A DNA stretch of 43,961 bases, taken from the NCBI GenBank assembly GCA_019915015.1, contig JAHBBC010000078.1, positions 1 through 43,961 of the forward strand. Direction: 5' to 3'. This document shows positions 1 to 11,304 of the stretch, one piece after another; the stretch's first letter is position 1; each line of letters starts with the position of its first letter. The position numbers and the translations under genes were made by a program. Below the pieces are notes generated by a model. The model worked only from the letters and a program-made list of their open reading frames with translations, was not told where the DNA came from and made no database searches. The stretch comes from Auriscalpium vulgare. Lineage: Eukaryota; Basidiomycota; Agaricomycetes; Russulales; Auriscalpiaceae.

Positions 1-2082
1 TCCTCGAGGTCTTGTAAAATCTCTATGCTGCGTTTCTTGGGTGCCCCAGTCATGCTCCCTTCGCATTAGGGATTCAAATTGACGACACGTCGTAAGAGTA
101 CGGATACTCACCTGGGGGCAAGCTTCTCTTGAGGACTTCCCAGCCAAGATCACCCTGGGCGTCTAGTGCCGTGTCTCGCCAGAAGCGTGTGATGATCCAC
201 CTTCAATAACGCTGACGAGCTGCCAGACGGTCCTCGTACTCTTCCCACCCGGCAGAACTGCTTCACATCGACGTCGTCCCTACAACGCCATGCAGATCGT
301 GCCGGATCGGTCCACGATCATCAAGTTCTCGGCGACCTCTTTCCTACTGCCCGCCAAAAGCTCTTCAGCTATTTCCGTGTAATTCCAGGGGCCTTGCGAA
401 CTGTGCCTTGATAGGTCGAAGCTGGACACTTCGAGTGCGGCGGTCGTGAAAATGAGAGGAAACGTTCGGGCGAGTGAAAGAAGCGTTGTGGGGTGAAGAC
501 GGAGGTAACCAGAGTGTGGCGCGGGGTTGCGGGTCTGTAATAGTTTGTACAAGTCCATGACGAGCTTGTGGGGCCATTCGAGGTTTGGCAGTATGTGGTG
601 TGCGCTGTGAGGCATAGCTCGTACGATTCGCCAGCGAACAGTGTGCTCTTTGGCTAGCTGGATGCGCGACTTGTATACCGTCTCGTCGGGAAGTGTGACG
701 ATGGGAGGTTGCAGGAAGATTGGACCAACTGGTATTGGAAGATGTGTCTCTTCAGAGGCTTGCAGAGATGCGTAGTCATCTCCTGGAGCCAGTGCGTATC
801 GTCAGGGTTGAGTGACTGAACGAAGATGTCTCCAGTGTGCGAGTCCATGACGATGCTCCGCTCGACAAAACGAGGTTTACGTCCTGGATGCTGCCTAGAA
901 GCGCTACCCTTCCGCGATCGAAGCGGGATAGACAGAGATTCCACCCCAAGCTCGTATCCCAAGTATCCAATGAAGCCGCCCCAGAACGGGATCTCCGGGA
1001 CGCGCTTTCTTCGCCTTCCAGGGTCGGATGAAACGACCCATCCAAGTCCAGATGTCGTGATGGCCCGAGGCCGACGAGCGAGATCGTGCGCCTTGACGAA
1101 CTCGAACATGGGATCGCCGATTGAATATGTGACTCTTGGCGAGTCGCGGGCGATGCAGCCAATGATAGAGTACTTGCCCGGCTGGGCCGCAGACTCCAGG
1201 AGGGAGAAGGGGAAGACTCCTCTTGTGCAATCGAGAAGGTCGCATACATTAGCAGCGGACAACTGCGGAAGGTGCAAGACCGCGGTAAGCACTTGGAGGC
1301 TGCAAAGTCGTTCTGGATGGCAGACGGAGGTGGGAGCTGTGTGGCCAACTCGGACCGACCATGGACTGTATGTCTCGACTCCATGGCTCGGGTTGCGATC
1401 ATGAAAACGTGCCAGTTTTGCCAGTCGCCAGAAATTGCGCAACACCTCCACTCCTCCGCCTGACGTGCAGACAGACTCTGGGTGGTACTGGACGGCCCAG
1501 AACGGCTTGACCTTATGCTTGACGGCCATCACGACTGCGCCGTTCTCTGCACCGTCATCCGCCACGCCAGCTGCTCGACATCGTCCATATCTGAAAGTTC
1601 CACGTGAAGCGAGTGGTAGCGGACAGCGTGTATCTCCCCTATGCCCTTGGAGAGCCCGTGCCATCGTGGTGGATCCTCGAGATCTGGCCGTGCTTGACAA
1701 CGTTCAATCTCTGCAGCTTTGCACCGATTCAATGGCAAGACTTTGAAGACCGAGGCATACACCGAAGACGGGTACCGTTATGGGCCTGGGATAGCTTCCA
1801 GAGATGTTTTACGACACCGATGTCGTGGGGGTTATCTGGAGAGCCAGGGCCAGGGCCGACGATAACAGCGGAGAAGCATGGTAAGATGGACGCTAACGTC
1901 CGCACAGAAAGAGCGTCATTCTTGATGATGTGGACGTGGCAATCTGGTACGGCGCGTCTGCAGAGTGCAGCAAGGCTGGAACGGAGTCAGTCGACTGTGC
2001 AGCCAACGCGATCGCAAACGGTAAGCGCACTTGTGGGTGAAGGAATCGTAGAGTCGATGAGGATGCGGGGGGATGCGGACAT
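1..2082 (-). CDS. ABZ1: Aminodeoxychorismate synthase (fused PabA-PabB), 3' end outside the window, several frame breaks
   Basis: Makes 4-amino-4-deoxychorismate from chorismate and glutamine, the step towards p-aminobenzoate and folate. Reading leftwards, an N-terminal class I glutamine amidotransferase domain shows GPGPGSPDNP, the nucleophile motif VFGVCLGLQSL and the His/Glu motif VQYHPES. The chorismate-binding domain shows FWGGFIGYLGYELGVESL, GESYELCLT, AENLMIVD followed by IRHDLHGV, and GSMTGAPKKRSIEILQDLE at the window edge. The start at 2082 gives MSASPRILIDS, close to the usual PabA N-terminus. Introns are likely at ~1976-2030 and ~60-113. The frame must change near 2051, 1728, 1653, 1561, ~700, ~600, ~480 and 309. 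At 2051, 1728, 1653, 1561 and 309 restoring one base (usually in a short homopolymer) recovers the family motif; the others I located only roughly. Catalytic motifs survive in alternate frames, so this is probably an intact gene with indel errors, but a decaying copy cannot be excluded. The C-terminal end lies beyond base 1. Confidence 0.88.
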
Positions 2083-2264
2083 GGCAGGCTAGACAAAATG
2101 AAGTTCAAGACATGGCACAGAAGGGAACGGCTGCACAAGAGAAAACTGCGAGGAATATTGAGAGCTCGGAACGGGCATCGGCAGTGCATCGGCAAGCCAC
2201 GTGCGCGCCCGATGCCCGATCAGTTCTCTGCGACGAGTGACTGAACTCTGAGTTTGCGGCCACC
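2083..2264. promoter_or_regulatory. Divergent promoter between ADC synthase and TTI1
   Basis: These 182 bp separate the start codons of two divergently transcribed genes, so they must carry both promoters. The one recognisable motif is a CACGTG E-box at about 2198-2203. No clear TATA box was seen. The TTI1 start is preceded by CCACC, a strong fungal Kozak context. Confidence 0.45.
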
Positions 2265-5200
2265 ATGGCCGACGCTCAAGTGCAGAGTGTCTTTCAACGG
2301 GTGCGTAGTGTTCCGTATGTTGTAGGCCCATCTCGGTAAACATGCTTGTCCAGATAAAACAGCGCTCTGTCCCGCTGTTGGAGCATGCGCGCTTGGCCGA
2401 CCGCTCAAACATACCGGTCGTGTGTCGCTCTTGACAGAACTTGGGGCTATACTCGAGAACTGAACATCTCCGGACATGCCCCAACGTCTGCTCTCATTCG
2501 TACACAGCGTACCCCTTGATGTCTATCCTCAGACTCAAACAAAGCAGACGACATTCCCAACCGCGTCCTGGAACTGCTCTTCCATGCACTTGCTTTGCTT
2601 CTCGAGACCTGGTGGTGGAATTGCGACCTCAAACATGGGAGCAGTTGTTTTGCTCTGCGGTACCGTCATCGGAGATGCCAAGGTGGCAAGGGCAAGAGCA
2701 AGAGCAAGGAGAGGGACGATGAGCCAAGGAGGGCTGCTGTCCGATGTTTCTTCGCGCTAACGAGACAACGAGCCGATGAAGAACAACCAACATCGGCCAA
2801 TGCAAACCCTTCCATGCAAGAAACACTCTTCAAATATACGGCTCATGCTCAAACTACTGGTTTCATCCCCATTCTAGGCCAAACACTTAGTTCTTTGATC
2901 GTTACTGCAGCGCGCCTATCCACCCCTCCAACGGCTTTCTCTACAAGCAATACGCACCCTCTTGTTGTTTTACTTGCCACAAGATTTTGTTCCAACCATC
3001 CTTCCCGGTATGGTCAGTGCCATGACCAGATTGGCTCTCGGCACCTCCGTCGCGAGAGGATGGGCAAACGGTGATATCGTGTCTGGGGCACTATCAGTGC
3101 TTCAAGAAGCTGTCATCAGGTCCGTTGGAGATGATGTTTTTGTCTCAGCGGCGCCGTGAGGGGCATGACCGACCTGGACGATCTTGCTACACTTGCCGGC
3201 CCTGACGACACAGCGCCTCCCCCCGATCGAGCATTCTACGTGAAGCGTACTTCGTATGGCTGCGCGCACCTCGTCTCAATTGTTGATCGCCCTCAACACC
3301 CTCACGCCCCTTATCTCCCATCCAACTCCCAGCGCTTTGATCGGCTTGTCCTCCCTGTCCTTGTCGGTCTTGGCTTCCACGTCTCTCACCCTTCCCAGGC
3401 CCAGCCTCTTCTCTTGTCATTTATCCTTTCCCTATCGGAATCCACTTTTGTGTCAGTATCGTCCATGCCCACCATGCTCTAGAAGAACTCATGGGTCCGT
3501 CATCAAAGGTGCGGCATCCGCTGCTGCGGCCTTACTACAGATCACACGGGACAGCCTCGCTGCCATTCCTCGTCTACTGCCATCCCACTCCGATGCCAAG
3601 GTCGAGCATGTCGCACGTCAAATAGAAGCGATATGTCATCTCGCCTCCGTTCCATCGGACGACGATAACTCGTCACACTCAGTGCCGTTTCAGCCATATC
3701 TTCAGGCCTGGGAGCACTCCTAGGTCCCATGGGTGGCATCGAGAAATGGGGCTGGCGATTGCTTTCTGTGCTGGAGTTTGACACTCCAGTTGTCACCGTC
3801 ACCGCTGCCTCGGCCGGGCAGCTGATGCTGGAGAATGACTCCGGGATCCTGCTCTTGTGCCATTCCGAGCTGACGTTGATGCATGTGGCGACTCGTTCTA
3901 CTCAAGAAGCTTGGAGAGGATGTTCAAAGCCCTTGGGGCTGCTGGGCGAGAGGAAGGCCTTTTTTGCCGTCGAGTGGTTCGTGAGCGTGGGCCAAAGGGA
4001 CAGGGACTCAAAATCCACGGCTGCACTTTGGTGTGCGTGTCAGCTATTGGAGGGTATCGGACGTATCAATCTGGACCAGAGTTTGAACGATTTCCGAACT
4101 GGCAGACGTTTGCGCAGGACGGAGAAGGTGGCTCGGGGATCGTCAGGATTATCGCCGAGCTCTGGGAGGACTCGGCTATTGATACGCCTCCGCTTGAAGC
4201 CCAGGTTGAACCGCCCGACACATATCCAGACATCGAGCATACTAAGGGACTCATCACCCTGGACGAGTCACTGCGTATCGGGCCCACACTGCGGCTCAAG
4301 CGAAGCGAGTAGCTGAGCCCTTTCTGCACACCTCGGTATCTCTTCAACTTCTGTCAATCTGCTCTGGAATCCTACAAGCACGGTTCACGCCACTTCTTCT
4401 CCACGGCCTTTACCCGATCCTTCACTCTGTCGTTTTCGCCGAATTCCCACCTGTCCGCCACGGGCATCGCGGCCTCAGCTTCGTCACGGCCAGCACAATC
4501 CTATGCATCGCCGGCGAACCTGCTGCTGTCAAACTTCGATTACGCGCTCGATGCAGTCTCGCGGCGTCTGAGCAGACAGCGGCTCGACACGGACGCGATG
4601 AAGGTCCTCGTTGTGCTCGTCGACTTATAGGACACGACGTCGTCCAGAAGGCAGGCGACGTGGTTGAAGAGTGCTTCGAACGGTTGGACGAGTATCATGG
4701 ATATGAGATCGTGGTGGATGGCTTAATGGAAATTTGGGCGAAGTGGTGAAGGTTGTCGAGAAGACGAGGATAGTCATGCCGTTCGCGAGGAGGACCAGAG
4801 CTCTATCGATGCACCCCCAGCGGACGATACTCGGATGGATGCATTCGCTGGGTGGTTTGCTTCCCGCAAGAAGGAGCCCGAAGTGGAAGAGGATACACCG
4901 ACTATGGTCCTGCGCCGCGCCGCGCTTGGGGAGAACCTGAGGTGCAGCAAGAAAAAGGCGGGGATGGTGCAAATGAGCAGGCAGACCCAATGCAGAGCCT
5001 CCCCTCACTTCGACTCAGACGCTGACGAAACAGATAGTCTCACGCTCACATATACTTCCTGACCCACCAATCTGCTCTCATCCGGTCCAAAATCTTGGCC
5101 CTCCTCTCATCTGCCGTCCTGTGCTTCCTGAGTCTGCCTTGCTGACCTCTATTCACCATGCATGGCCATATATCTTGAACCGACTCAGCGACAAGGAACC

Positions 5201-5665
5201 ATTCGTCGTCACTGCAGCCGCTCATCTCATCGACACTGGGCATTCACGTTGGGTCTTTCATGTTCCGACGCATCTGGGACGACGTATGGCCATTGTTCAT
5301 TAAGATGCTACGCCAGCTTGACACTGCGGATGCCCACAGCGCGCTGACTCGGCGGGGCCCGGCAGAGTGTGGACGCAGTCGCCTATACCCAGTCGCACAG
5401 GCTTTACAGGTCGATCTTGCGGACCATGACAGCCACGGCGAAGGGCGTGCGTGTCCAGGACAGGTCCACCTGGGAGATGATAGTGGCTTTTCGACGGTTC
5501 CTGCACTGCGAGGCTCACGAAGAATTGCAGGGTTGTGCGCGAGAACTGTACATCGCGATGGCGAGGAATAATGAAGACGCAGTATGGCTGGCACTGTCTG
5601 CGACTGCCGGGCAGGTGGAGGGATCTGTGGCTTTTTTGAAAGACAACCCTTGGAATTCCATGTAA
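2265..5665 (+). CDS. TTI1: TTI1-like component of the TTT (Tel2-Tti1-Tti2) PIKK chaperone complex, several frame breaks
   Basis: A HEAT-repeat protein which, with Tel2 and Tti2, stabilises PI3K-like kinases (TOR, ATM/ATR, TRRAP). The start is ATG 2265 in a CCACCATGG context. A short first exon is spliced by a GTGCGT...TGTCCAG intron to give VFQRIKQRSVPLL, the conserved N-terminal helix. Later matches are the WWW-containing helix near 2605 (ETWWWNCDLK), LLLSNFDYALDAVSRRLSR near 4520, GDVVEECFERLDEYHGYEI near 4650-4710, and the C-terminal HEAT segment WPYILNRLSDKEPFVVTAA near 5170. The span (~3.4 kb) fits the family length of ~1,000-1,200 residues. The frame switches repeatedly, through introns plus probable one-base deletions. 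The stop may be 5665, or about 5700 in the alternative frame (NVERILGYDST), which looks more like the family. The identification rests on remembered family pattern; the middle (3000-4300) is less clear. Confidence 0.72.
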
Positions 5666-5743
5666 ACGTAGAACGCATATTAGGGTACGACTCGACATAG
5701 TCGTCATGTGATATAGGTATGGAGATCAGAAAAAGGGTGACGA

Positions 5744-7219
5744 TCAGCTTAAGTCGGTGTCCACCAGAGGAGGTGCGTGCCTCCGAAGCTGAACCCCGGC
5801 TTCGTGTAATATGCGGGCAGAGAGGTCATCGCTGAAACACCGTGAGCGACTGCGGTGAAAATGAAAGATGGGCCTCTACGTACACCTTGTAGCTCAAATT
5901 ATACACGACCTCTGTAACGCCCATTTGCACGATCTTCACGGTGCATGTTAGGCAGGGACACCTGAGTTCTACGTAAGTCGCGACCTAAGATCCGAGGAGC
6001 TAGACACCCACGTATTGCAGTAGAGGGTGGCGCCGCCGCCGATACGTTCCCGCCGGCCTCTAAAAGCGCGTTCTCCTCCGCGTGTAGGCACAGGCATGCT
6101 TCTTTCTGAGATGCTGTCTTATTACAGCGCGCGCAACCGCCTTCGTTACAATTTGTGAGACCGCGGGGTGTTCCGTTGTAGCTATCAGATCATAAGGCCA
6201 TCATTCGCAGGGAAGCACCGTTGCGTACGTACCCTGTGGCGACTATGCGTTTGTCGCGGACTAGGATGGCACCGACGCGACGTTTCATGCAGTTCGATCG
6301 CATCGACGCAAGCGATGCCAGTGTCTGCGAAAGAGTGATATGGATGAAGCAAGCATCGCACCCCTCGTGAGAGGAAAGATACCATGAAGTACGTGTCCCA
6401 GCTTGGCCGCAGACGATCTGGGTCGGTAATGTCCAGCTCGTCTAGGTGCGCATACAATGCGGGAACCGAATCAAAATCATTGACCACGTGCATGTTCACA
6501 TATTTCTGCATGCTGTTAAGTGAGGATGGGTGGCGAAGGGCGCTGTGGGCGCCTCGTATCTGCCCGTAGAGCTGCAAATCGTGTGCGCGCATAAACGTTT
6601 CGAGGGATCCTGCCTGCGTACTTGAGCAGATCATTAAAGCCCAGCTATCAGATGGCAACGGTCAACTCACTTTCCCCCTCGGCCGAAACGCACAAGGACG
6701 GGTGCGTCGATGTTGATGAGCAAGAAAAAAGGGCGCTTCGAGAACAACTGCAGTACGTCCGCAGTTCTGAGGTCAATCGTGACAAAGTTGGAGCGCCAGT
6801 ACTTCGTAACATGATCCAGAAGGTCGGCGGCTGATGAAAAACTTAGTGGTTGATGGAGTCCACGCTGGGTAGTTTGAAGAGAAGCCGTAGCAGGACTGGA
6901 GGGAAGGTTCAGGGCACCGAGCCCTGCGACGGAATCAAATGGTGTGTCGATGTCGCGGTCTGGACCGGCATCTGATATATAGGAGGAGGAACGACTCTGG
7001 CCACCTAGTCCATCAGACCGTAGGAACTGTTGCAAAGCATCATGGAAATCAGATCCGAGCGCTGAAGACGAGCGGATGCAAAACATGGCACCTCCGCATC
7101 CTCTTCTTTCACTGGTACGCGGAATCCACAATTCTCACCGCCGTAAAGCCCTTGAGCCGGAGGTAGTTGGCCACCGTGGCCTTCCCAGAGAGCTGAGTTC
7201 CTATGATTGCGATGAACAT
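5744..7219 (-). CDS. DCD1: Deoxycytidylate (dCMP) deaminase, fungal type with N-terminal kinase-like domain
   Basis: Deaminates dCMP to dUMP, supplying thymidylate synthase. The start at 7219 gives [20 protein letters not shown], where GTQLSGKAT is the Walker-A-like loop of the P-loop-kinase-like domain typical of fungal Dcd1. The deaminase domain follows: [48 protein letters not shown], the zinc ligand/proton shuttle HAEENALL near 6090, and TCPCLTC near 5950 (second zinc motif). The end is [16 protein letters not shown]. Introns of ~50-60 bp are visible at ~5828-5880, ~5968-6015, ~6179-6231 and ~6325-6384. One base appears to be missing near 6052 (GGCGGGAA for the EAGRERIGGG codons), and a second break may lie near 6668. 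All catalytic residues are present. It converges with TTI1. Confidence 0.9.
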
Positions 7220-7319
7220 GTTCGGGGAAGCTGAGACGGCCGTCGACCGAACAGCTCGGTTTGAGCCAGCTTGTGGGCGCACGTAAACCTAACCTTACGA
7301 CCTTAGCGGTTCGTCAATG

Positions 7320-7470
7320 CTAGTGATTGTGTAGGTTCTCTCTGCACAACATACGCAGGTGTTGTCGTAGGGACACGGGACGTATTGTTTTGTTGGTCAT
7401 TGCTAGTGACTAGGTTCTCTCTGCACAACATACGCAGTTGATGTCGTAGGGACACAGGACGTATTGTTTT
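7320..7470. repeat. Two-copy direct tandem repeat, period ~83 bp
   Basis: A ~70 bp segment beginning CTAGTGA and ending GTATTGTTTT occurs at 7320-7391 and again at 7403-7470, with few mismatches and a small indel near the 5' side. It lies between POP3 and DCD1. The apparent C-terminal ~20 residues and stop codon of POP3 (7410) fall inside the second copy, so the true POP3 terminus may lie upstream of the repeat. Confidence 0.8.
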
Positions 7471-7986
7471 CCTCTACGTAACCTTGTAGAGAGCAGCCTT
7501 ATCGCCCATGGCAAAAACTCCACACCAGAGCTCCCTTGCGAGCCGGCCCTCTTTAGCTTCTTCCTCCCCTTGGCCGCGGCTTTCCCCGCAGCCCTAAGTT
7601 CTTTTGCGGCCTTCATGTCTTTAGGCGCCGTGGTACGCAGCTGCTTGATATGTGTTGGTTCCATAGATGTCCCAGGCATGGATAGAGTGAGTAATAGAGG
7701 GACGCGATTAAGGAGCGGCTCCACGTCCACGAGGCCAGGCAGTCCATCCTGTTGCGACGCTTGTCAGGGCCGAGCAATGTGACACATGCACAGAGGTACT
7801 CACGGCGACAGCCATCACTGCGACACGTCGCAGGCCTAAAGCTGTGGCTAGCGTGGCTTCAGCTCCTCGGGACAGGGGCACAATTTTGACAGGTGCATAT
7901 GGAGCGTCCGATTGATCCGGCTGCGCAGGGGCGGAATTACAGGTCGCAACAAGCTGCGGGATATGACGAATCAGTGCCGCGGGATT
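7410..7986 (-). pseudogene. POP3: POP3-like RNase P/MRP subunit, 3' part, separated from its 5' part by a transposon
   Basis: C-terminal half of a POP3/RPP38-type protein, an L7Ae-fold subunit of RNase P and RNase MRP needed for pre-tRNA and pre-rRNA processing. Directly at the transposon edge the frame reads NPAALIRHIPQLVATCNS, then PVKIVPLSRGAEATL and ALGLRRVAVMAVA, the conserved block of the family. A GTGAGT...AACAG intron (7749-7803) joins it to GLPGLVDVEPLLNRVPLLLT and a Lys/Ala-rich tail. The ORF opens inside the transposon terminal repeat (MKTKRKRKRSTLSS), so no native start remains on this side. Removing the element plus one target-site copy restores the frame exactly. The intact allele may exist in the other nucleus if the strain is dikaryotic. 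Confidence 0.82.
7984..7986. repeat. Target-site duplication ATT (left copy)
   Basis: ATT immediately precedes the left terminal repeat and is repeated at 11373-11375 after the right one. On the coding strand it is AAT, the Asn codon of POP3 in EDVN|PAAL. Collapsing the two copies gives an uninterrupted POP3 reading frame, which fixes the element boundaries. Confidence 0.85.
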
Positions 7987-8054
7987 AGGGGAGCTCAGAG
8001 TAGACCGTTTTCGTTTCCGTTTCGTTTTCAAACGCCTTTCGTTTTCGATTCGGC
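7987..8054. repeat. Left terminal inverted repeat of the Harbinger-type element
   Basis: 68 bp starting AGGGGAGCTCAGAG and ending GATTCGGC, identical to the reverse complement of 11305-11372. It contains repeated CGTTTTC/CGTTTCC words, which could be transposase or accessory-protein binding sites (inference). Confidence 0.95.
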
Positions 8055-8185
8055 CCGCGGCATAAGTGACCCGATGTGTGACAATCGTGTGACTTTAGGT
8101 GACGCTCGCGTTGTGCGGCGTCTTCGTGTCTCACACACTCATTCCCTCGCGATACCTCCTTAATCTACACTCTCCTACTCTCTTA

Positions 8186-9781
8186 ATGCCCCGGAAACGC
8201 GGCCGCTCGGACTCCGACCAGCCTGAGACAGCTCCGGGCAAGAAATCCCGTGAGGAGAACATCAGCTGGGGCACAAATAAGAAGCCAAATGAGCTGCTCC
8301 TGCAGCTCATCACGGAGCTCGAACAGCCGCAAAATCGCAAGGTTATGTTTGGTAACAAGCGTGGTGAGGTATGCAGGTGGCCCACGCATCATCTGGGCTT
8401 TGTTACTGACATCTTTCCAGAAGAAAAGCGGAGAAAGTAAGGTCGCAGCGGTCAGCGGCTTGCTCGCATCCTCTGGAAGGATGCTCCGGACTCGGATTTC
8501 GTCAGTCTGGGAGCAAAGGTGCTCGGGAAAATAAATCAGTATGTCCATACCCTTATTGGATGCCTCATACGTGCTCACAGGCTTGTGTAGGCTACGCATC
8601 ACCTATCACTCCAAGGTTCGGCGCATTAAGTGCACGGGTGGAGGTGTCCTCACTGGGAATGAGGCCATCGTCGACACAGGTGATGCCGACGATGGTCCAG
8701 ATGAGTATTTGGTCTGCTACATAGGGCCAGATGGCCCATCCGAGGATACCGATGCACGCCACAAGAATATCTGGCGTAAGTTCATTTTGTGATCTCCGAT
8801 GAGCACGCTGGAGGCTAACACATCCTGTGCAGAGGAGATCGAGGCCGAGTTCGCTGTCTTCCCCCGAATTCACGCGATCCTTGCCACCCGCCCAAATGAA
8901 AACCCGATCATCATCACGACTGGGGTTGGTCCGGACGGTCACCGCACAGTGCACTATCAGCCTCCCGACGACGCGCCACCTGTGCGGCAACCGCGCGAAG
9001 AGGACATAGACCCCGTCCTACGCGTTCACGATGGCCCGGCGCCTCTCGCGCAAGACTCTTCTGCGACCGCACCCGGCCCGGGATCGCCACCGCAGACGCC
9101 ACACACTCCCAAAGAGAACCGCGTGCCGCCCTCGTCGCAAGCAAGTGCGAAGAAGACTCCCGCACACCTGTCGGAAGAGAAGCTGGAGAGCTTGAAGGGT
9201 CGCTTCAAGCCCACGTCACGCACCGGCATTCAAGACATACTGAAGGAGTCCATCGAGTAAGTAATACTAGTTGTTGGTAATGCACGTGGACTAATTCATG
9301 TGGCAGGCGTAGCTTTGCGGTGTCAAAGGAAGAGAACATCCGCAAAGCTGTCGACAGGCTGCGCGATGACATGAATAGTCTTCGCCAAGACGCTCGCGAT
9401 CGCCACGACCGCCTCTTTCGTGAGCTGCAGATTGGCTTGTGGACGAACGATGAGTATCGCCGCAAGTCGGAAGCACTTGACGATGACCTTCAGCTGCAGC
9501 TTCAAGATCTCCGTGAAAATATATCGCGCCTTCAGAATCCTCCTCTGGTTGTCGCCGCCGCTACGCCCGCTCGTTCCATCTCACGCACGGGCTCTATGTC
9601 AACCGCTGCATCGACGCCTTCATCTCTGCCGCGCGCATCGACACCTCCGGATGATGAGCCCGAGAGCGAGATGACAAGCCAGAGAGAAAATAGTCCTCCC
9701 TGGGATGAGAGCCAGTTGGACAGAGATCTTGGACGAGGATCATCTGTGGTTCCAGACGAGTTGGAGCGAGGCTTAGTCTGA
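8186..9781 (+). CDS. Harbinger accessory protein (putative Myb/SANT-like DNA-binding protein)
   Basis: Passenger gene of the transposon. The start at 8186 gives MPRKRGRSDSD, a basic, NLS-like N-terminus. The conserved-looking region reads ENISWGTNKKPNELLLQLIT, and after an intron KKSGESKV, then QRLARILWKDAPDSDF, VLGKINQLRITYHSK and KCTGGGV. This resembles the SANT/Myb-like domain of fungal Harbinger-associated proteins. A Pro/Thr-rich linker and a charged, probably coiled-coil segment (EENIRKAVDRLRDDMNSLRQ) follow. Four GT-AG introns are visible: 8369-8420, 8539-8590, 8776-8832 and 9257-9306. Near 8450 one base seems missing, since the frame must shift between ESKVAA and QRLARI. It probably helps the transposase bind the TIRs or enter the nucleus (known role of such proteins, inferred here). 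Confidence 0.72.
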
Positions 9782-9896
9782 TCATTTTGCTTTTGTCCTT
9801 TCTAACTGCAGCCTCTCATTTAATGCTACACAGTCCTTTCTTCTTTCTGATTATATCTCTCTTACTCTTTACAATCTCAGATTTAATCTTGTTCAT

Positions 9897-11219
9897 TTAT
9901 ACAAGTCCTGCTCGTTGAGCGGCTACTATTTCTGCCACAAGGCCACGTCTCCTAGCCTCGCAATCATCATCCTCTGTGATATCATCATCTATAGGATCAT
10001 CTGGCTCCCCCCTATCGTCCTCTTCCTGAGCACGTGAGTGCCAAGTCGCAAAGCTTGTCCCACTCGCCCATCCTTCGATGTCGAGCACTGCGTTGTGCAA
10101 GATGATGCAACATGAAATCCACCGACACGCTCGTATATGGTCCCGATTGTAACGGATATTGAGCCGTAAGCCACGAAGGGATTGCCATCGGCCCTTGAGT
10201 GCACCCATGGTGTGTTCAGAGCGAACGCGTAGGCGAGCTACGTGTTTGTCGAATAAGGCATTTGAGCGGTCTAACGACGCTGGTTTCTTGTGAACTGGGA
10301 TGGTCCGCGAGCTGACAGGGTACGCAGAGTCACCCCATGCAAACTCGTCACCTCTGAAGAACCAGTCGGTATGCTTGACAGCTGCAGTATGCTCAAATGC
10401 AGATGCATCATGAGCAGAACCGGTCATGCCAAGCGAATAGTCAACGATTCGTAGATTCGACGGTGTATTGCCAATCTGTGTACAGATATGTCAGTCAGGA
10501 GCTATTAGAAGATATCCAGCATACCTGGACGTTGACCCATAGTTGCACTTCCTTGTGTAGTACGCGTCACCGTCGAGGCCGGGGCGACTGTACAGGACAA
10601 CAATTGTCCCGTCGTACATCACCCATCCCTCCCTCCAGGTGGATCCCGTGAAACCAAGCTGCTCATCAATCCACCTTTTCTCGACCTCTTTCTCCTCCTC
10701 TGTTAGCGGCCGTACAAACATCCCATGCAAGGACATCAGCGCCTCCTGACATCTCTCCGTGTATAGCTCCACAGCGCCCTCTGAACAGCCCGCTGCACGG
10801 CTGATATCCTCGAGAGATGCGCCATTGCCATAGCGACCCATACGGTACAGGGTCACCGCTAATTGCGTTCGGATATCCTCCTGCGGGGTGTTCGAGTTGT
10901 TCTGGAATACGGGATGACCCTCGATGAGGCCAAGGATAGTGTCGAAGACGTGGGGAGAGACACGGAGCATGTTGATAAAGCGGTGGTGATGGGCAGGATC
11001 CTGTGCATACTCCCATGCAAGCTGGAGATTGCCGGCTTTAACGACGGGAGGACGGGGGTTGATGTAGCGGGAGGATAGGATGGTGTGAAGGATTGAGCTA
11101 TCGCGTTGGAGCTGCTCCATCATAGCTGTGGCTGAAGATGGAGGCATGAGTGCCATCTGGATAGCCATATATGTGATGTATGCGTCGATAATCTCATCGT
11201 GGTAGGTAGCACGGGCCAT
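9897..11219 (-). CDS. PIF/Harbinger DDE transposase (DDE_Tnp_4 type)
   Basis: Catalyses excision and integration of the surrounding element. The start at 11219 is MARATYHDEI. The N-terminal half has a helix-turn-helix-like segment, YGNGASLEDISRAAGCSEGA. The catalytic core shows the first Asp in VMYDGTIVVLYSRPG, the GSAHDASAF motif, the second Asp in WGDSAYP, and the Glu in RVRSEHTMGALKGRWQSLRG, i.e. a complete DDE triad with the typical family surroundings. An acidic C-terminal tail ends at 9897. One intron at 10476-10524 (GTATGC...TACACAG). The frame entering it reads NYGSTS, whereas the family pattern NYGVNVQ needs one more G in the GGG at ~10537. That points to a one-base deletion, real or an assembly error. 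Confidence 0.88.
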
Positions 11220-11304
11220 GGCTGGTGGAAGAGCTCGAAAGCAATGGCGGCGGTGTCGCGCAGCGGCGTAGATTGAGTGACATTATGTAATATCACGCCG
11301 GGGC

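Noticed and set aside
10397..11078. Plus-strand ORFs opposite the Harbinger transposase
   Set aside because: Shadows of the minus-strand DDE frame without domain signal.
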